Assembly: GCF_011174705.1 (NCBI RefSeq)
Contig: NZ_JAANIJ010000001.1
Coordinates: 62,001-126,000, forward strand
DNA from: Tessaracoccus coleopterorum
GTDB lineage: Bacteria; Actinomycetota; Actinomycetes; Propionibacteriales; Propionibacteriaceae
Reading direction: 5' to 3'
Length of the DNA: 64,000 nucleotides
The notes below the pieces were generated by a model, which was not told where the DNA came from, did not search any database, and was given only the letters and a program-made list of their open reading frames with translations. Made by a program: the position numbers and the translations under genes. Shown piece by piece: positions 20,337-32,400 of the stretch; positions within the stretch are counted from its first letter, which is position 1; every line of letters starts with the position of its first letter.

Positions 20337-21804
20337 CCACCACGCATCAGCGCCTCACGCCCGAACCCCGTCCTGGCTGGGCATCCCGCCCTTCCCGGAG
20401 GCGGCGAAGGCTGAACTGGCGAAGGCCGAGCAGCGCAAGAACCTGCGCCACGCCACCGGCACCATCCGCGCCAAGCGCATCCTGCGCGCGGCCGAGGTGC
20501 CGAACTGGGAGGATCTGCGCACCGCAGGGCCGAGATCAAGGACCGCGTGGGACGCCACCTCGACCACTACCTGATCCAGGCGGAGAAGGCGATGACCGAG
20601 GCCGGGTCACCGTGCACTGGGCCCGTGACGGGAAGGAGGCGAACCAGATCGTCGCCCAGATCGCCAAGGCGAAGGGCGTCGACGAGGTCGTCAAGATCAA
20701 GTCGATGGTGACGCAGGAGATCGACCTGAACGAGGCGCTCGAAGCCGAGGGCATCGCGGCCTGGGAGACAGACCTGGCGGAGCTGATCGTGCAGCTCGGT
20801 CACGACCTGCCGAGCCACATCCTCGTCCCGGCCATCCACCGCAACCGCTCCGAGGTGCGCGAGATCTTCACCACCGAGATGGGCACCTACGGCACGCCCG
20901 CGCCGGCCGACGTGTCGGACAACCCGGGCGAGCTGACGGCCGCGGCACGCGCCCACCTGCGGGAGAAGTTCCTGCGTTCCAGGATGGGCGTCTCCGGCGG
21001 CAACTTCATCGTGGCGGAGACGGGCACGCTCGTCATCGTCGAATCCGAGGGCAACGGGCGCATGTGCCTCACCCTCCCGGAGACGCTGGTGTCCGTGGTC
21101 GGCATCGAGAAGATCGTGCCGACGGTCGAGGACCTCGAGGTGTTCCTGAAGCTGCTGCCCAGGTCGTCGACCGCCGAGCGGATGAACCCGTACACCTCGC
21201 TCTGGACGGGTGTCACACCCGGCGACGGCCGCAGGACCTGCACGTCATCCTCCTCGACAACGGGCGCACCGACGTACTGGCCGACCCGGTCGGGAGGGCG
21301 GCGCTGCGCTGCATCCGGTGCTCCGCCTGCCTGAACGTCTGCCCGTCTACGAGCGGGTCGGCGGCCACGCCTACGGCTCCATGTATCCGGGGCCGATCGG
21401 CGCGATCCTGGCCCGCAGCTGCGGGACTGGAGAACGAGAACGACCGTGCGCTCCCTTCGCATCCAGCCTCTGCGGCGCGTGCAATGAGGTGTGCCCGGTG
21501 CGGATCCCGTTCACCGACATCCTCGTGCACCTGCGGCACAAGGTGGCCGACTACAAGACGTCCAAGCACCCACGATCGAACAGACGATCATGAAGGGCGC
21601 GGCCTGGGTGATGTCCGATGGCAAGCACCTGGCCGCCGTCCAGAAGGGTTCCCGGATGGCGGGCGCATCTACAAGGACAAGTGGATCGGGCCCATGCCCG
21701 TGCCGCTTGCGGGCCGCTGGCTCCAGGCCCGCGACGTCGAGCCGCCACCGACGGAGACCTTCCGTCAGTGGTGGAAGAAGAACCGAGAGGGAGGCGCACG
21801 ATGA
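20333..21804 (+). CDS. lutB: Lactate utilization protein B, ferredoxin-type
   Basis: Electron-transfer subunit of LutABC, about 491 residues. The N-terminal DUF162/LUD domain spans ~300 residues ([52 protein letters not shown]). Two 4Fe-4S ferredoxin motifs follow: [12 protein letters not shown] and [15 protein letters not shown]-terminal tail has [17 protein letters not shown] and [12 protein letters not shown]. Frame breaks near 20370, 20530, 20605, 21230, 21350, 21410 and 21660. Stop and lutC start overlap as ATGA. Confidence 0.93.
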
Positions 21805-22451
21805 GCGCGCGTGAGGAGATCCTGCGACGCATCCGCAGGGCGACCACCGACGTGGCCCAGAGTGACCCGGCCGTGGACGTGCCCGTGCACTGGTCCTACG
21901 GTCAGGCACTTTCCACCGTCGACGTGCTCGCCGACTTCGTGGAGAAGGTCGAGGACTACAAGGCGCGCGTTGTGCGCGTCGACGACGCCGGTGTGGGCCG
22001 CGCGATCGTCGAAGCCCTCGAAGGACTCGGCGCGACCAGCGCCGTGCTGCCCGACGGCCTTCCGGCCGAATGGGTGGAGGCCGTCGCCGCGAGCGACGTC
22101 GAGGTCCATCGCGACGACCCGGAGTTGAGCTACGCCGAGTTGAACGTGATCGGCGCCGTCGTCACCACGGCAGCGGTCGGGATGGCCGACTCCGGCACCA
22201 TCGCCCTCGACCACGGCTCCGGCCAGGGTCGCCGCGTCCTGTCCCTGCTGCCCGACTGCCACGTGTGCGTGGTGCGGGCGGAGCAGGTGGTCAGCGACGT
22301 TCCGGAGGGCATCGCGAGGCTGGCACCGGCGCTCCGCGCACGGCGTCCGGTGACCTGGTTGAGCGGCGGTTCCGCGACCAGCGACATCGAGCTGAGCCGC
22401 GTCGAGGGTGTGCACGGGCCGCGTCATCTGTGGGTGATTCTCGTCGACTGA
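21801..22451 (+). CDS. lutC: Lactate utilization protein C (LUD domain)
   Basis: Intact 216-residue LUD-domain protein, third subunit of the LutABC complex. N-terminal helix [17 protein letters not shown]; the core contains [40 protein letters not shown] and [19 protein letters not shown], the last being the family signature. Translationally coupled to lutB. A strong hairpin follows. Confidence 0.94.
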   Translation: MSAREEILRRIRRATTDVAQSDPAVDVPVHWSYGQALSTVDVLADFVEKVEDYKARVVRVDDAGVGRAIVEALEGLGATSAVLPDGLPAEWVEAVAASDVEVHRDDPELSYAELNVIGAVVTTAAVGMADSGTIALDHGSGQGRRVLSLLPDCHVCVVRAEQVVSDVPEGIARLAPALRARRPVTWLSGGSATSDIELSRVEGVHGPRHLWVILVD

Positions 22452-22464
22452 CGGCTCCCCGCCG

Positions 22465-22496
22465 AGGGTCCGTTCCGCTTCTGCGGGACGGACCCT
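22465..22496. terminator. Hairpin terminator between lutC and parE
   Basis: AGGGTCCGTTCCGC (22465-22478) pairs with 22483-22496 over 14 positions with one G-U, leaving a TTCT loop. It lies between convergent genes, so it may serve both. No clear T run. Confidence 0.7.
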
Positions 22497-22527
22497 TCCG
22501 CATGTCCGGTGAAGGACGTCGGCCCGC

Positions 22528-24587
22528 TCAGGCGTCGATGCGGTCGGCCTCGAGCGCGTAGGCGCCCTCGATGATGAACTCCTTGCGGGAGCGACGTCGT
22601 TGCCCATCAGCATCTCGAACACCCGCTCGGCGTTGGCGGCGTCGTCGACGGTGAGCCTGCGCAGCGTGCGGTGCCTCGGGCTCATCGTGGTGTCGGCCAA
22701 CTGGTCGGCGTCCATCTCGCCGAGGCCCTTGTAACGCTGCGGTTCCTTGAACTTCTGGCCCGCTTGGTGAGCTCGGCGAGCTTGCGCTGGTACTCGGCAT
22801 CCGAATACGTGTAGATGTACTTCTCGAGGCCGCGCTTCGGCTGGATCAGCTCGAAGCGGTGCAGCGGCGGCACGGCCGAGTAGACGCGTCCTGCCTCCAC
22901 GAGGGGCGCATGTAGCGGAAGAAGAGCGTCGCGAGCAGGCACCGGATGTGTGCGCCGTCGGAGTCGGCGTCGGCCATGAAGATCACCTTGCCGTAGCGGG
23001 CGTTCTCCGGGTCGAAGGTGCGGCCCGAACCGGCGCCCACCACCTGGATGATCGAGGCACACTCGGCGTTCTTCAGCATGTCGCCCACCGAGGCCTTCTG
23101 CACGTTGAGGATCTTGCCCTGATCGGCAGGAGAGCCTGGAACTCGGAGTTGCGGGCGACATTGGCGGTGCCGAGCGCCGAGTCTCCCTCCACGATGAACA
23201 GTTCGGTGAGGTCGACGTTGTTGGAGCGGCAGTCCTTCAGCTTCGGGGAAGGGTCGAGGACTCGAGTGCATTCTTGCGCCGCTGGTTCTCCTTGTGGGCA
23301 CGGGCCTGGACCCGGGTGCGGGAGGCGGCGACCACCTTCTCCTGCAGCTGACGCGCCACCTGGCGGGTCTTCGGGCTGAGAGGAACGCGCCCAGCTCGCT
23401 CTCGACGATGCGGGCGACGAGGCGCTGCACCGGGGCGTGCCGAGCACCTCCTTCGTCTGGCCCTCGAACTGCGGCTCGGCGAGCCGGACGGTCACGACCG
23501 CCGTCAGACCCTCGACGCAGTCGTCCTTGACGATCTCCTCACCGGCCTTGAGCAGGCCGCGGGTGCCCTCGAACGACTTCACGAAGGCGCGCGTGAGGCC
23601 GCGGTCGAAGCCGCTCACATGGGTGCCGCCCTTGGGAGTGGCGATGATGTTCACGAACGACTTCACGGTGGAGTCGTAACCGGTGCCCAGCGCACGGCGA
23701 TGTCGACGTCCAGGTCGCGCTCGACGTCGGTGGCGGTCATGGCGCCCGCGTCGTCCAGCATCGGGACGGTCTCGACGAACGAGTCGGTCCCTTCAGCCGG
23801 ATCACCTCGGTGAGCGGGCATCGGCGGCGAGGAAGTCGGCGAACTCGGTGATGCCGCCCGCGTGGACGAACGACTCGGGCTCGGACGCACCGTCGCGCGC
23901 ATCGGTCACATCGAGCCGCAGCCCGGGGACGAGGAACGAGGTCTGGCGGCCCGGTCGTGGAGCTGGGTGATGGAGAGGCCGGCGTCGGCGAGGAAGATCT
24001 GCCGGTCGGGCCAGTAGCGTACGCGCGTGCCGGTCTTGGCCTTGGCCACGCGGCCGACCTTGCGGAGCCCGCTCTGCGGCGTGAAGGGCGCATCGGGGCC
24101 ATCGCCGTCGAACACCCCGGGACGCCCCGTCTGAAGCTCATCTCCCAGGTCGCCGAATTGCGGTCCACCTGGACGTCCATCCGGGAGCTCAGCGCGTTGA
24201 CGACGGAGGCACCGACGCCGTGGAGGCCGCCGGTGGCGTTGTACGAGGAGTTGCCGAACTTGCCGCCGGCGTGGAGCTTCGTGAAGACCACCTCGACGCC
24301 GGACAGGCCGGTGCGGGCTCGGTGTCGACGGGGATCCCGCGTGCGTGGTCGTGGACCTCGATGGAGCCGTCGCCGCCGAGCACGATGTCGATCTGGTCAC
24401 CGAAGCCCGCGAGGGCCTCGTCGACGGAGTTGTCGATGATCTCCCAGAGGCAGTGCATGAGGCCGCGGGTGTCGGTGGAGCCGATGTACATGGCGGGCCG
24501 CTTCCGCACGGCCTCGAGCCCTTCCAGGACGAGAAGGTTCTTCGCCTCGTAGTCTCGCGAATGTTGCTGCTTGCCCGTCGTCTGCAC
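22528..24587 (-). CDS. parE: DNA topoisomerase IV subunit B (GyrB/ParE family)
   Basis: ATPase subunit partnering the ParC in this window. About 688 residues. GHKL ATPase: [36 protein letters not shown] (Mg-binding Asn), then [20 protein letters not shown] (ATP lid). TOPRIM domain: [33 protein letters not shown], and [20 protein letters not shown]. The C-terminal part contains [12 protein letters not shown] sequence and ends [10 protein letters not shown]. The start is GTG at 24587 ([20 protein letters not shown]). About ten frame breaks run through it. It is separated from parC by carbonic anhydrase and the lactate locus. Confidence 0.92.
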
Positions 24588-24715
24588 CGGTACAGGCTAC
24601 CCGGCCCCGGCGGTTAGCAGGCCAACGAAACGCGCCGGTGGTGGGTGGGAACATTGAACGGCCCCGGTACGTTGGACAATGGAGAGACGAGATACACGAG
24701 ACCCGGGAGGACATG

Positions 24716-24916
24716 ATGACTGAACTCGCTATCGACCCGACCCTTACCGCCACCGATCGTTGTGACCGCTGCGGGGCCCAGGCCTACCTGCGGGTCTTCC
24801 TCCGCTCCGGAGGCGAACTCATGTTCTGCGCACACCATGCTGCGGCCCACCGCGAGAAGCTGAATGAGGTCGCGGCAAAGATCCAGGACGAGACGAGCAG
24901 GCTCAGGGCCAACTGA
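24716..24916 (+). CDS. DUF7455-like small zinc-ribbon protein
   Basis: 66 residues, intact. TATDRCDRCGAQAYLRVFLR carries a CxxC, and GELMFCAHHAAAHREKL carries C-x2-H, a probable single zinc site. The C-terminus is helical (LNEVAAKIQDETSR). ATGs at 24713 and 24716 compete; GGGAGG is 5 nt from the second, so 24716 is chosen. Divergent from parE. Function unknown. Confidence 0.82.
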   Translation: MTELAIDPTLTATDRCDRCGAQAYLRVFLRSGGELMFCAHHAAAHREKLNEVAAKIQDETSRLRAN

Positions 24917-24973
24917 GCCCAGGCTGAGGTGAGGGGCTCCTACGCCCCGGTGGAACAGGTTCATAACCATGAT

Positions 24974-25028
24974 GACGGCGGCGGGATCGCGGTGGCAACG
25001 GCCACCGGCTGACGATCCCGCCGCCGTC
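24974..25028. terminator. Long nested inverted repeat
   Basis: A 16-bp perfect inverted repeat: GACGGCGGCGGGATCG (24974-24989) with its complement at 25013-25028. Inside lies a second hairpin, CGGTGG/CCACCG. It may terminate the small zinc-ribbon gene; no T run follows. Confidence 0.55.
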
Positions 25029-25086
25029 TCGCCCCGTCCTCCCGTCCTCCGTCCTCGTCCGGGTCCCCGTCCGGGAGAGGCCTGGC

Positions 25087-25270
25087 AAAATCGGCCAGTA
25101 GCCGATTCTGATCGGTCAGGGTGAAAGTTCCGGCCACTGACCCGCGACCACCCTGACGAGGCGGCCCGCAAAATCGGCCAGTAGCCGATTCGGATCGGTC
25201 AGGGTGAAAGTTCCGGCCACTGACCCGCGACCACCCAGACGAGGCGGCCCGCAAAATCGGCCAGTAGCCG
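25087..25270. repeat. 83-bp tandem repeat, 2.2 copies
   Basis: Unit 1 is 25087-25169 and unit 2 is 25170-25252, differing at only about three positions; a third copy stops after 18 bp at 25270. Each unit starts AAAATCGGCCAGTAGCCGAT and contains the hairpin AATCGGC-N5-GCCGATT. No spacers separate the units, which excludes CRISPR. Confidence 0.9.
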
Positions 25271-25350
25271 TCTCTGTCCGGAAGACTCCAAGCAGGATGG
25301 ACCCGAGCCCCGAGGGAGGTCGGGGTCAGTGGCCACCATTTCCAGACAGA

Positions 25351-25379
25351 CCGACCAGAATCGGTCAGTGGCCGATTTT
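25351..25379. repeat. Inverted, diverged copy of the 83-bp unit head
   Basis: The reverse complement of this 29-bp segment (AAAATCGGCCACTGACCGAT...) matches the first 29 bp of the tandem unit at about 25 positions. It is in opposite orientation about 80 bp beyond the array. Confidence 0.7.
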
Positions 25380-25434
25380 TCCGGGTGGTCCAGACGGGAG
25401 CTCGTGACGCGTGAACCCGGACCGGGCGCGTCGA

Positions 25435-26266
25435 TCAGAGCCGGCCGAGCCAGCGGTCGATCAGCTGTCGTGCGATGGAGGCCCCTCCAGGCAGGATCAG
25501 CCCACCGGATTCGACGGCCTCCGTGAGCTCGGGCCGTGAGTAGTAGGCGGCCCGTAGGATCTCATCGCCGTCAACCATGATGCGATCGTCGACGGCGCGC
25601 GCCTCGAAACCCAGCATGAGCGACCTCGGCATCGGCCACGGCTGGCTGCTCACGTAGCCGAGCGACCCGAGCGTGACCCGACCTCCTCGGCCACCTCCCG
25701 GTACACCGCCTGCTCGACGGACTCCCCCGCCTCGATGAACCCGGCGATGATCGACACCCGCTGTTCCGGCCAGGCGACGTTGCGGGCCAGCAGCAGCCGG
25801 TCGTCGGGATCGGTGATGGCGACGATGACGCACGGGTCGATCCGCGCGAACGACAGCGCGCCGCACCGGGAGCACACCCTACGCACGCCGCCCTGGTCGG
25901 GATCGGTGCGGGCACCGCACCGTTCGCAGGCGGGGCCTGCGCGTTCCAGCGGGCCAGGAACACCGCAGCCGCCAGCGGGTCGTAGGCCTGGGGTGGCGCC
26001 TCACGCCACGAGATGGACTCGCCGTCGAGCCGGGCGACGGGCCGGGCGAACCACGGTCGGTCACCGAAGACACCGAGATAGATGTCCTGCGGCCCTCGGA
26101 CGCCTGCCGCAGGGGTCGCCTTCGGCCGTCCACCGTCGGAGGCGACCCTCCCGTCTCCGTCGATGCGGAGCACAAGGGCCGAGCGCCAGGCCTTGTCCAG
26201 TTCGCCGGCTTCGCGTGCCCCCGGGACCCGGTCCAGAGACGAGGGCCCCGACCAGTGGCTCACCAT
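25435..26266 (-). CDS. nudC: NAD(H) pyrophosphohydrolase, Nudix family
   Basis: Hydrolyses NADH to NMNH and AMP and, in E. coli, removes NAD caps from RNA. About 277 residues. N-terminal domain (SWREAPPQAYDPLAAAVFLA), then a zinc ribbon with two CxxC pairs (the second is CSRCG), then the Nudix domain: ARIDPCVIVAITDPDDRLLL, GFIEAGESVEQAVYREVAEE, and the NADH-specific SQPWPMPRSLM. Frame breaks near 25685 and 25935. The ATG at 26266 overlaps the adnB stop. Mycobacteria also have nudC close to adnAB. Confidence 0.92.
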
Positions 26267-29200
26267 CCGCCTCCACTCCTCAGCGCCGCGTCGATCAGGG
26301 AGGCCGGCGCGGCGACCACCCGGAGCTGGTCCGCCATGACGTGGTAGAACGCTGCGCCCACCCGTTCCGGATCGACCCCGCGTGCCTCGGCCCACGCCTG
26401 ACGGTACACCGCCAACTGGAGCGCATCCGCCCTGTGGTCGGACGTCTTCCAGTCGACCACCAGGTAGTCGAGCCCGTCGCGGTTCCAGGCATAGACGGCG
26501 TCGATGCGGCCACGCAGCACGTGTCCGCCGCGGCGCATCAGGAACGGCACCTCGACGCCGATCGGCGACAGGTCGGCAAACCGTCCCGCCTCGAAGGCGG
26601 CGATCAGCTGCGCCAGTTCGTCGGTCGGTGCCGATGGCCGGCCACCAGCTCGTCGAGGCCGGCCGGAAGCTCGAAGCGTTCCTGTAGCCAGGCGTGGAAG
26701 CGGGTCCCGATGCGCGCCTCCATCGACGGACGGCGCGGCATCCGACGCAGCAGGCTCGCGGCGAACTTGTCCGGATCGTTGCGCAGCGCCATCAGGGCGG
26801 TCGCGGACAACCCATCGGGCAGCCCGACCGCCCGGTCACGACGGCGCGCGAGCAGGTCGGTGAGGTGCCGGGCGCTCTCGTCCCACGCCGCGACCTGGGC
26901 GGCCTCCGTCTCGTTGGTGGTGCCCGACTGCCAGGCCACGCATCGCTGTCGGCGACGGGCACCGCCGCTGCCTCGCGAACCATGGCGACCGCCTCGGCCT
27001 CAGCGCCAGCACCTCGGGCGAGAGGCCCGTCGGCCAGGCGAGCCGGATCGGCTCGCTCGGCACCGGGTTGCTGTCGAGCCCACCGGTGGTGGCGTCGAGG
27101 AACGTGCGGGCCTCCTCTGCGGCACCGCGCATCACAGTGAAATAGGGCGACTCGGCGCGCGGCCGGATGTTGCCCGGCGTCCAGACGTGGGACGAGGCCA
27201 CCAGCAGCTGCTTGGCCTGGTGGCGGCCACGTAGGCCAGCCGGTCCTCGGACAGCCGGTGATCCGCCTTCAGCGCGTCGCGGTACCGACCGAGCCCGTCC
27301 TTCGTGTGTGCTCCGAGTTGTGGGACGGCGGAGGCATCGCCCCGCAGCGGGGCCGGCATCGACTGCGCCTTCGACGGCCACACTCCGGTGCGGGCATCCG
27401 ACGGGAACACCTTGTCGACGAGGCTCGGCAGGTAGACCGTGTCCCACTCGAGGCCCTTTGCGCGATGCACCGTCATCAACTTCACCGAATCGTCCTCGCT
27501 CGGCACCGCCTGCATCAGGCCTTCGCCGAAGTCCTCCTCGGCATCCAGGTAGGCGAGCAGGCCGGTGAGGGTGCCGTCACCGTCGACGTCGGTGTAGCTC
27601 GCCACCTCCGCCACGAACCGGGCGACCTGGCCCGTGTCCCGGTTGCCCGCGATCAACTCAGCCTCGAGGCCCAGGGTGGAGATGACCTCGTCACAAGGTC
27701 GGCGACCGGTTCCGCGGCGTGCCTGCGCAGCTCGGTGACCTCACGGTGGAAGCGGGCGAGCCTGCGTCGCGCCTCATCGGTGAGTGGAACCTCCCCGGAT
27801 CAGCGACGGCGTCCAGGAGGCACAGCGTCTCCCCGGGATCGGCCTGCGTGACGGCGACCAGCAGCGGATCGGCCCCGCTGCCCTCAGCCGACGTACCCCA
27901 CCGGCAAGTTCCCTCGCCCGCGCGCCGAGAGCCTCGAGATCGGACAGGCCCAGGGCCCACCGCGGCCCGCTCAGAAGCGCGGCCACATCCGGGTTGGCGG
28001 CCACGTCGTCCAGTACCCGCAGGGTCGACACGATGGGCGCGATCTCCGGCAGTCCGAGCAGGCCTCCCAGGCCCACGATCTCGACGGGCACGTCACGGTC
28101 GCGCAGCGCCTCGAACAGGGGGCGAGCAGGGCGTTGCGCCGCACGAGAACCGCCTGATCTGCCCATCCGACCCCGCCGCGTGCCGGTCGACGATGAACTC
28201 GACGAGCCAGTCGACCTCGTCGCGGAAGGTGTCGAACGCGGCGGCCGCCAGGGACCCGGGCCGTGCCCGGGCGGCGCCACCAGGGAGACCCCTTCTCCCC
28301 GGGGCCGCCTGGAGCCCGCGGCCAACTGGTTACCGACGTCGAGGATCCGCTGCCCGCTGCGCCGGTTGATGCTGAGGGTCTGCCGCTCGGCGGGTGCGCC
28401 GTCGCTTCGTCGGAAGTGGTAGGGGAACTCGAGGATGTTCGCGGCTGCTGCCCCGCGCCACCCGTAGATGGCCTGGTACGGGTCGCCGACCGCGGTGACG
28501 GGAAAACCCATCGCATCGGAAGCCGGGGCCCGGTGAACAACTCCCGCAGCAGCCGCGCCTGGGCGGCGGAGGTGTCCTGGTACTCGTCGAGCAGCACCAC
28601 AGAGAACCGTTGCCGCAGCTCGACGCCGACGGCAGGAACCTCGGTGACCAGACGCACGGCCTCCCGCAGCTGATCGGCGAACTCGACCACCCCAGCTTCT
28701 GCTTGAGCTCCTGGTATCTGCCCACCAGATCGAGCAACTCGAGCCGCTCATCGCCCGCGGCGAGGGCGCCGCGGACGTCGGCCATCACCTGTCCGCGGTA
28801 AAGGGGCGCCTCCCGGAACGCGTCTGCGGCGCGCAGGGTGGCCTCCACCACCTGGTGCGGTTCGACGAGGTGTGACTGCATCTCGGCGTCGAGGGCCAGG
28901 ATCCGTTCGGGGATCGAGTGGTGGCTCAGCCGGCTGATCTTGTGGAACGGGCCCGGGGCGTCGGCCACCACCCGGGTCGCGAGCCGGAACCGGGCTGCAC
29001 CGGTGACCATCACCGGATCACGCTCAATGCCGATCCGGAGCCCGAACTCGCTCACGAGGCGGGCAGCGAACGAGTCGTAGGTCATCACGAGCTCGGCCCG
29101 TCGCCGTCGGCCCCGTGAGGACCCCGGCACGCTCGAGCGCCGTGGCGACCCGCTCCGCGAGCTCGGCTGCGGCCTTGCGCGTGAAGGTCAGCCCGAGCAC

Positions 29201-29410
29201 CTGTTCGGGGCTCACCTGTCGGGTACCGACCAGCCAGACGACGCGGGCCGCCATGACGGTGGTCTTACCGCTGCCCGCGCCGGCGATGATGACTGCGGGC
29301 TCAAGCGGGCCGTGATGGCCTCGAGCTGCTCGTCGGAGAAGGGATCTGAAGGGCGTCGACAAGCTGGCCGGGGTCTCCAGCATGCGCCGTCGGATGGGAT
29401 GCAGCGTCAT
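26260..29410 (-). CDS. adnB: AdnB-like UvrD helicase/RecB-type nuclease
   Basis: One of two motor-nuclease subunits that resect double-strand breaks in Actinobacteria. About 1050 residues. UvrD motor: VIIAGAGSGKTTVMAARVVW (Walker A), LGLTFTRKAAAELAERV (Ia), FSVVLLDEYQDTSAAQARLL (II), VGDPYQAIYGWRGA (III), VKLMTVHRAKGLEWDTVYLP (V) and YVAATR (VI). C-terminal nuclease: GRIDAVYAWN, YLVVDWKTS and LQLAVYRQAWAEARG, the RecB-type D-x(n)-D-x-K ... QLxxY set. ATG at 29410 overlaps the adnA stop as ATGA. Eight or more frame breaks run through it. Confidence 0.9.
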
Positions 29411-32400
29411 CGGGCCGCCCTCCTTCCGGTCTGGTTGCTCACCGGGCAGGAGGTGGCGAACTGGCAGAACCGGCACGAGTTGCACTCGGCCGCGTCGTAG
29501 CGGCCCGACCGGATGATGTCGACGGCCGACGCGATCCGGTCATGCACCCACGTCGGTCCGACGGCCAGCGCCTCGCCCTTCAGCTGCGGGGAGTCGTCGA
29601 TCGACGGCTGGGACACCACCGTGGGCAGCGCCGTCCCGCCACGTACGAAGGCAAGGGCGGGGGAGCGACCCGCCTCTCCCCGGCGCGACCTCCTCGAATG
29701 CGCCGAGGCTCGCGGCCAGCTGGTAGATGCCGAGCTGCGCGTTGTCCACGACATCGGGTTCCCTGAGGATCCTCCTGCCCGTCTTCAGGTCGACCACGCG
29801 CAGCCTCCCGTCGCCGTCGCGCTCGAGCCGGTCGACGGTGCCGACGAGCACCACCTCGCGGTCCTCGATCCGCAGGGGGACGGTGAACTCGCGTTCGACG
29901 GCGACCACGTCGGCGGTGCCGTGGTACGCCGCGAACCGGTCCAGCGCCTCGTCGATCTCGGCCCGCTCCGTCACTGACAGCCACTCCGCCTCGAACGGGA
30001 TCTGCTCCCACACCATGTCGAGGCGGGAACGCATCTCGTCGGCGCCGAGGCCCTCCTCGGCCGCCTGCCTGGCGATCACGTGGACGATGTCGCCGACGGA
30101 GGCGCGTGACTGTCTCCCACCCTCGGCCTCGCCTTCCTCGAGAGGAACCAGCGGCGGGGACACTCGAGCAGGGCCTCCAGCGAGCTGCCGGTGATGGCGA
30201 TCGGCCCGGCCGGGGTCGCACTCCCGAGCTGGGCTCGGCGGTGCCCCACCACCCTGCCGGGTCGGCGCCCGGGAAGCCCGCAGATCCGTCCGGGGCCCGC
30301 ACCCCGGACAGCCGGGCCAACCGCAGGGCAGCGGCGCGCCGCAGCCCGGGAGAGGCGGACTCGTCCTCGATGGTGCGGCGCAGCTCGCCGACCAAGGCCG
30401 CGGTCGAGAGCAGCTTCTGGGGCCTGCCGTGGACCCGCTCGACCGGCACCCCCAGTTCGCCGAGGAAGCGGGAAGCGCGGCCACCCTCGCCGTCGACGCC
30501 CTGGACCGCGCTGACGGACAGCACCGAACGGGCCCGGGAGCAGGCCACGTAGAACAGTTGGCGCTCCGGCACGAGCTGCGACCCCAGGCCGGGTGGGGCC
30601 AGATGGTCGCCCTCGATCCGCTCGGCGTCGAGCAGCAGGCCCGCCCGGGTCAGCCGCGGCCACAGGCCCTCCTGCACCCCGATGACAAAGACGCGCTCGA
30701 ACTCCAGCCCTTGGTGCGGTGCGCCGTCATGACGCGCACCCCGCGGCCCTCCGCGGTCAGCTCGCGGCCGGTGTCGGCCGGGATCTCCTGACCCGCGACC
30801 TCCGTCAGGAAGGTGCGTGCTCCGGCCGAACCGCGCAGCTCGTCGCCCCGTTCTGCCAGATCGAACATCTCGACGATGGCGTCCAGGTCTGCGTTGGCAC
30901 GTCGCGAGCCGTGCAGTGCCTGCACACGGAGCTGTTCAGGCCAGCCGGTGGCGTCCCACAGCTCCCACAACGCGACCTGTACCTCCGCTCCGCCCTCCAA
31001 CATCGCGGCGACCCGCCGCAGCAGCGCGGCGAGGGCGGCTGCCCGCTCCGCCTCGGGTAGCTCGATCCCCTCCAGGAGCACCGGCTCGGCGAGGCACCGC
31101 CCGAGGAGCAGCGTCGAGCTGCCGAGGGCCTGGTGCCTGCCGAGAAGTGCCCGTGCCAACTTCCGCTGCGCTACACCGTCGAGCCCGCACAGCGGCGAAG
31201 ACAGCAGAAGACGTGCCTGGTCCGCCTCGGGCCGGGCGCCGTCGGCGGCGACCTGGAGAGCCAGCAGCAGGGTGCCGACCGCCGGCTGTTCGGCGATCGC
31301 TATCTCGTCGCCGGACACCTCCACGGGCACGCCGAGCCGGACGAGCTCCTTCGCGACGAGGCTCAGTTGGGTACGTCCCGCGCGGGTCACGACCACGAGA
31401 TCGGACCAGGTGCACCCGTCGTGCGTGACGGCGTGCCTGAGGTCGGCCGCCAGGTGCGCGAGCTCCGCGGACGTGTCGTCGAAGATCCTGGCCCGCACAA
31501 CGCCCTCGACGCCCGTCGGCGCCGGGGAGGCAGCCGCACCCCGTCGGTCGAGCCGGGAGTCGAGGTCGGCCAACGCGGCCGCGACAGCCCGGCTGTTACG
31601 GAACCCCGTCGTCAGGGTGACCACGCGGGCCCCGGCAGCTCGGCGATGTCCGCGAGCGCGCTCGGGCTGGCACCGCGGTAACCGCCGATCCGCTGGTGCG
31701 GATCACCCACTGCCAGCACCGGCAGCCCGGCGCGGGCCAGATCGCCGATGAGGCCGACCTGGGCGGAGTCGGACTCGTGCGCGTCATCGACGATCACCGC
31801 GTCGAAGGCTGCACGCACCCCGTCGGCCACCCCCGCTCCGTCAGCAGGAGCCTGGTCCGGTACACCAGCTCGGAGTAGTCGAGGGTGCCGGAGAAGTCGC
31901 CGACGGTGAGGTAGCCCTCCATGAACGCGGCCACCGAGGCGAACAGTGGATCCCCGGCGTCACCGGCCAGGGCGGCGAGGCCCTCGGAGTCCAGCGAGAA
32001 CTGGCGCGCGCGTGCCAGCACCTCACGCAACTGCCGTGCGAACGCGCGGGTACCGAGGGCCAGCCGCACCTCCTCGGGCCAGGCATCCACGGGGACACCC
32101 TCGAGCAGCTCACGGATCCTGGACTCCTGCTCGGGGCGCGCAGCAGGCGCCAGGGACTGTCCTCGTGCGGCCGGTAGCGGCTGAGCAGCCCGAGCGACAG
32201 TCCGTGCACCGTGGTGACCTGCGCGGAGGTCTGGGCCCGCGGCAGCCGCCTCATGATGTCGCGGCGCAACTGTTGGGCGGCGGTGCGGGAGTGCGCGAGC
32301 ACGATGACCCGTTCCAGGGAGCTGCCGGCGAGGACCCTTGCTGCCGCGGCCTCGGTGACCACCAGCGTCTTCCCGGTGCCCGGCCCGCCGAGGACCACCG

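Larger units (their letters stand above)
24917..25434. other. Repeat-bearing intergenic region, no gene
   Basis: No supportable gene in 518 bp. It contains a large hairpin (24974-25028), 2.2 tandem copies of an 83-bp unit (25087-25270) and one diverged inverted copy of the unit head (25351-25379). ORFs through it only follow the repeats. Confidence 0.75.

Noticed and set aside
25087..25270. CRISPR array
   Set aside because: Repeats are contiguous 83-bp units without spacers, and no cas genes are near.
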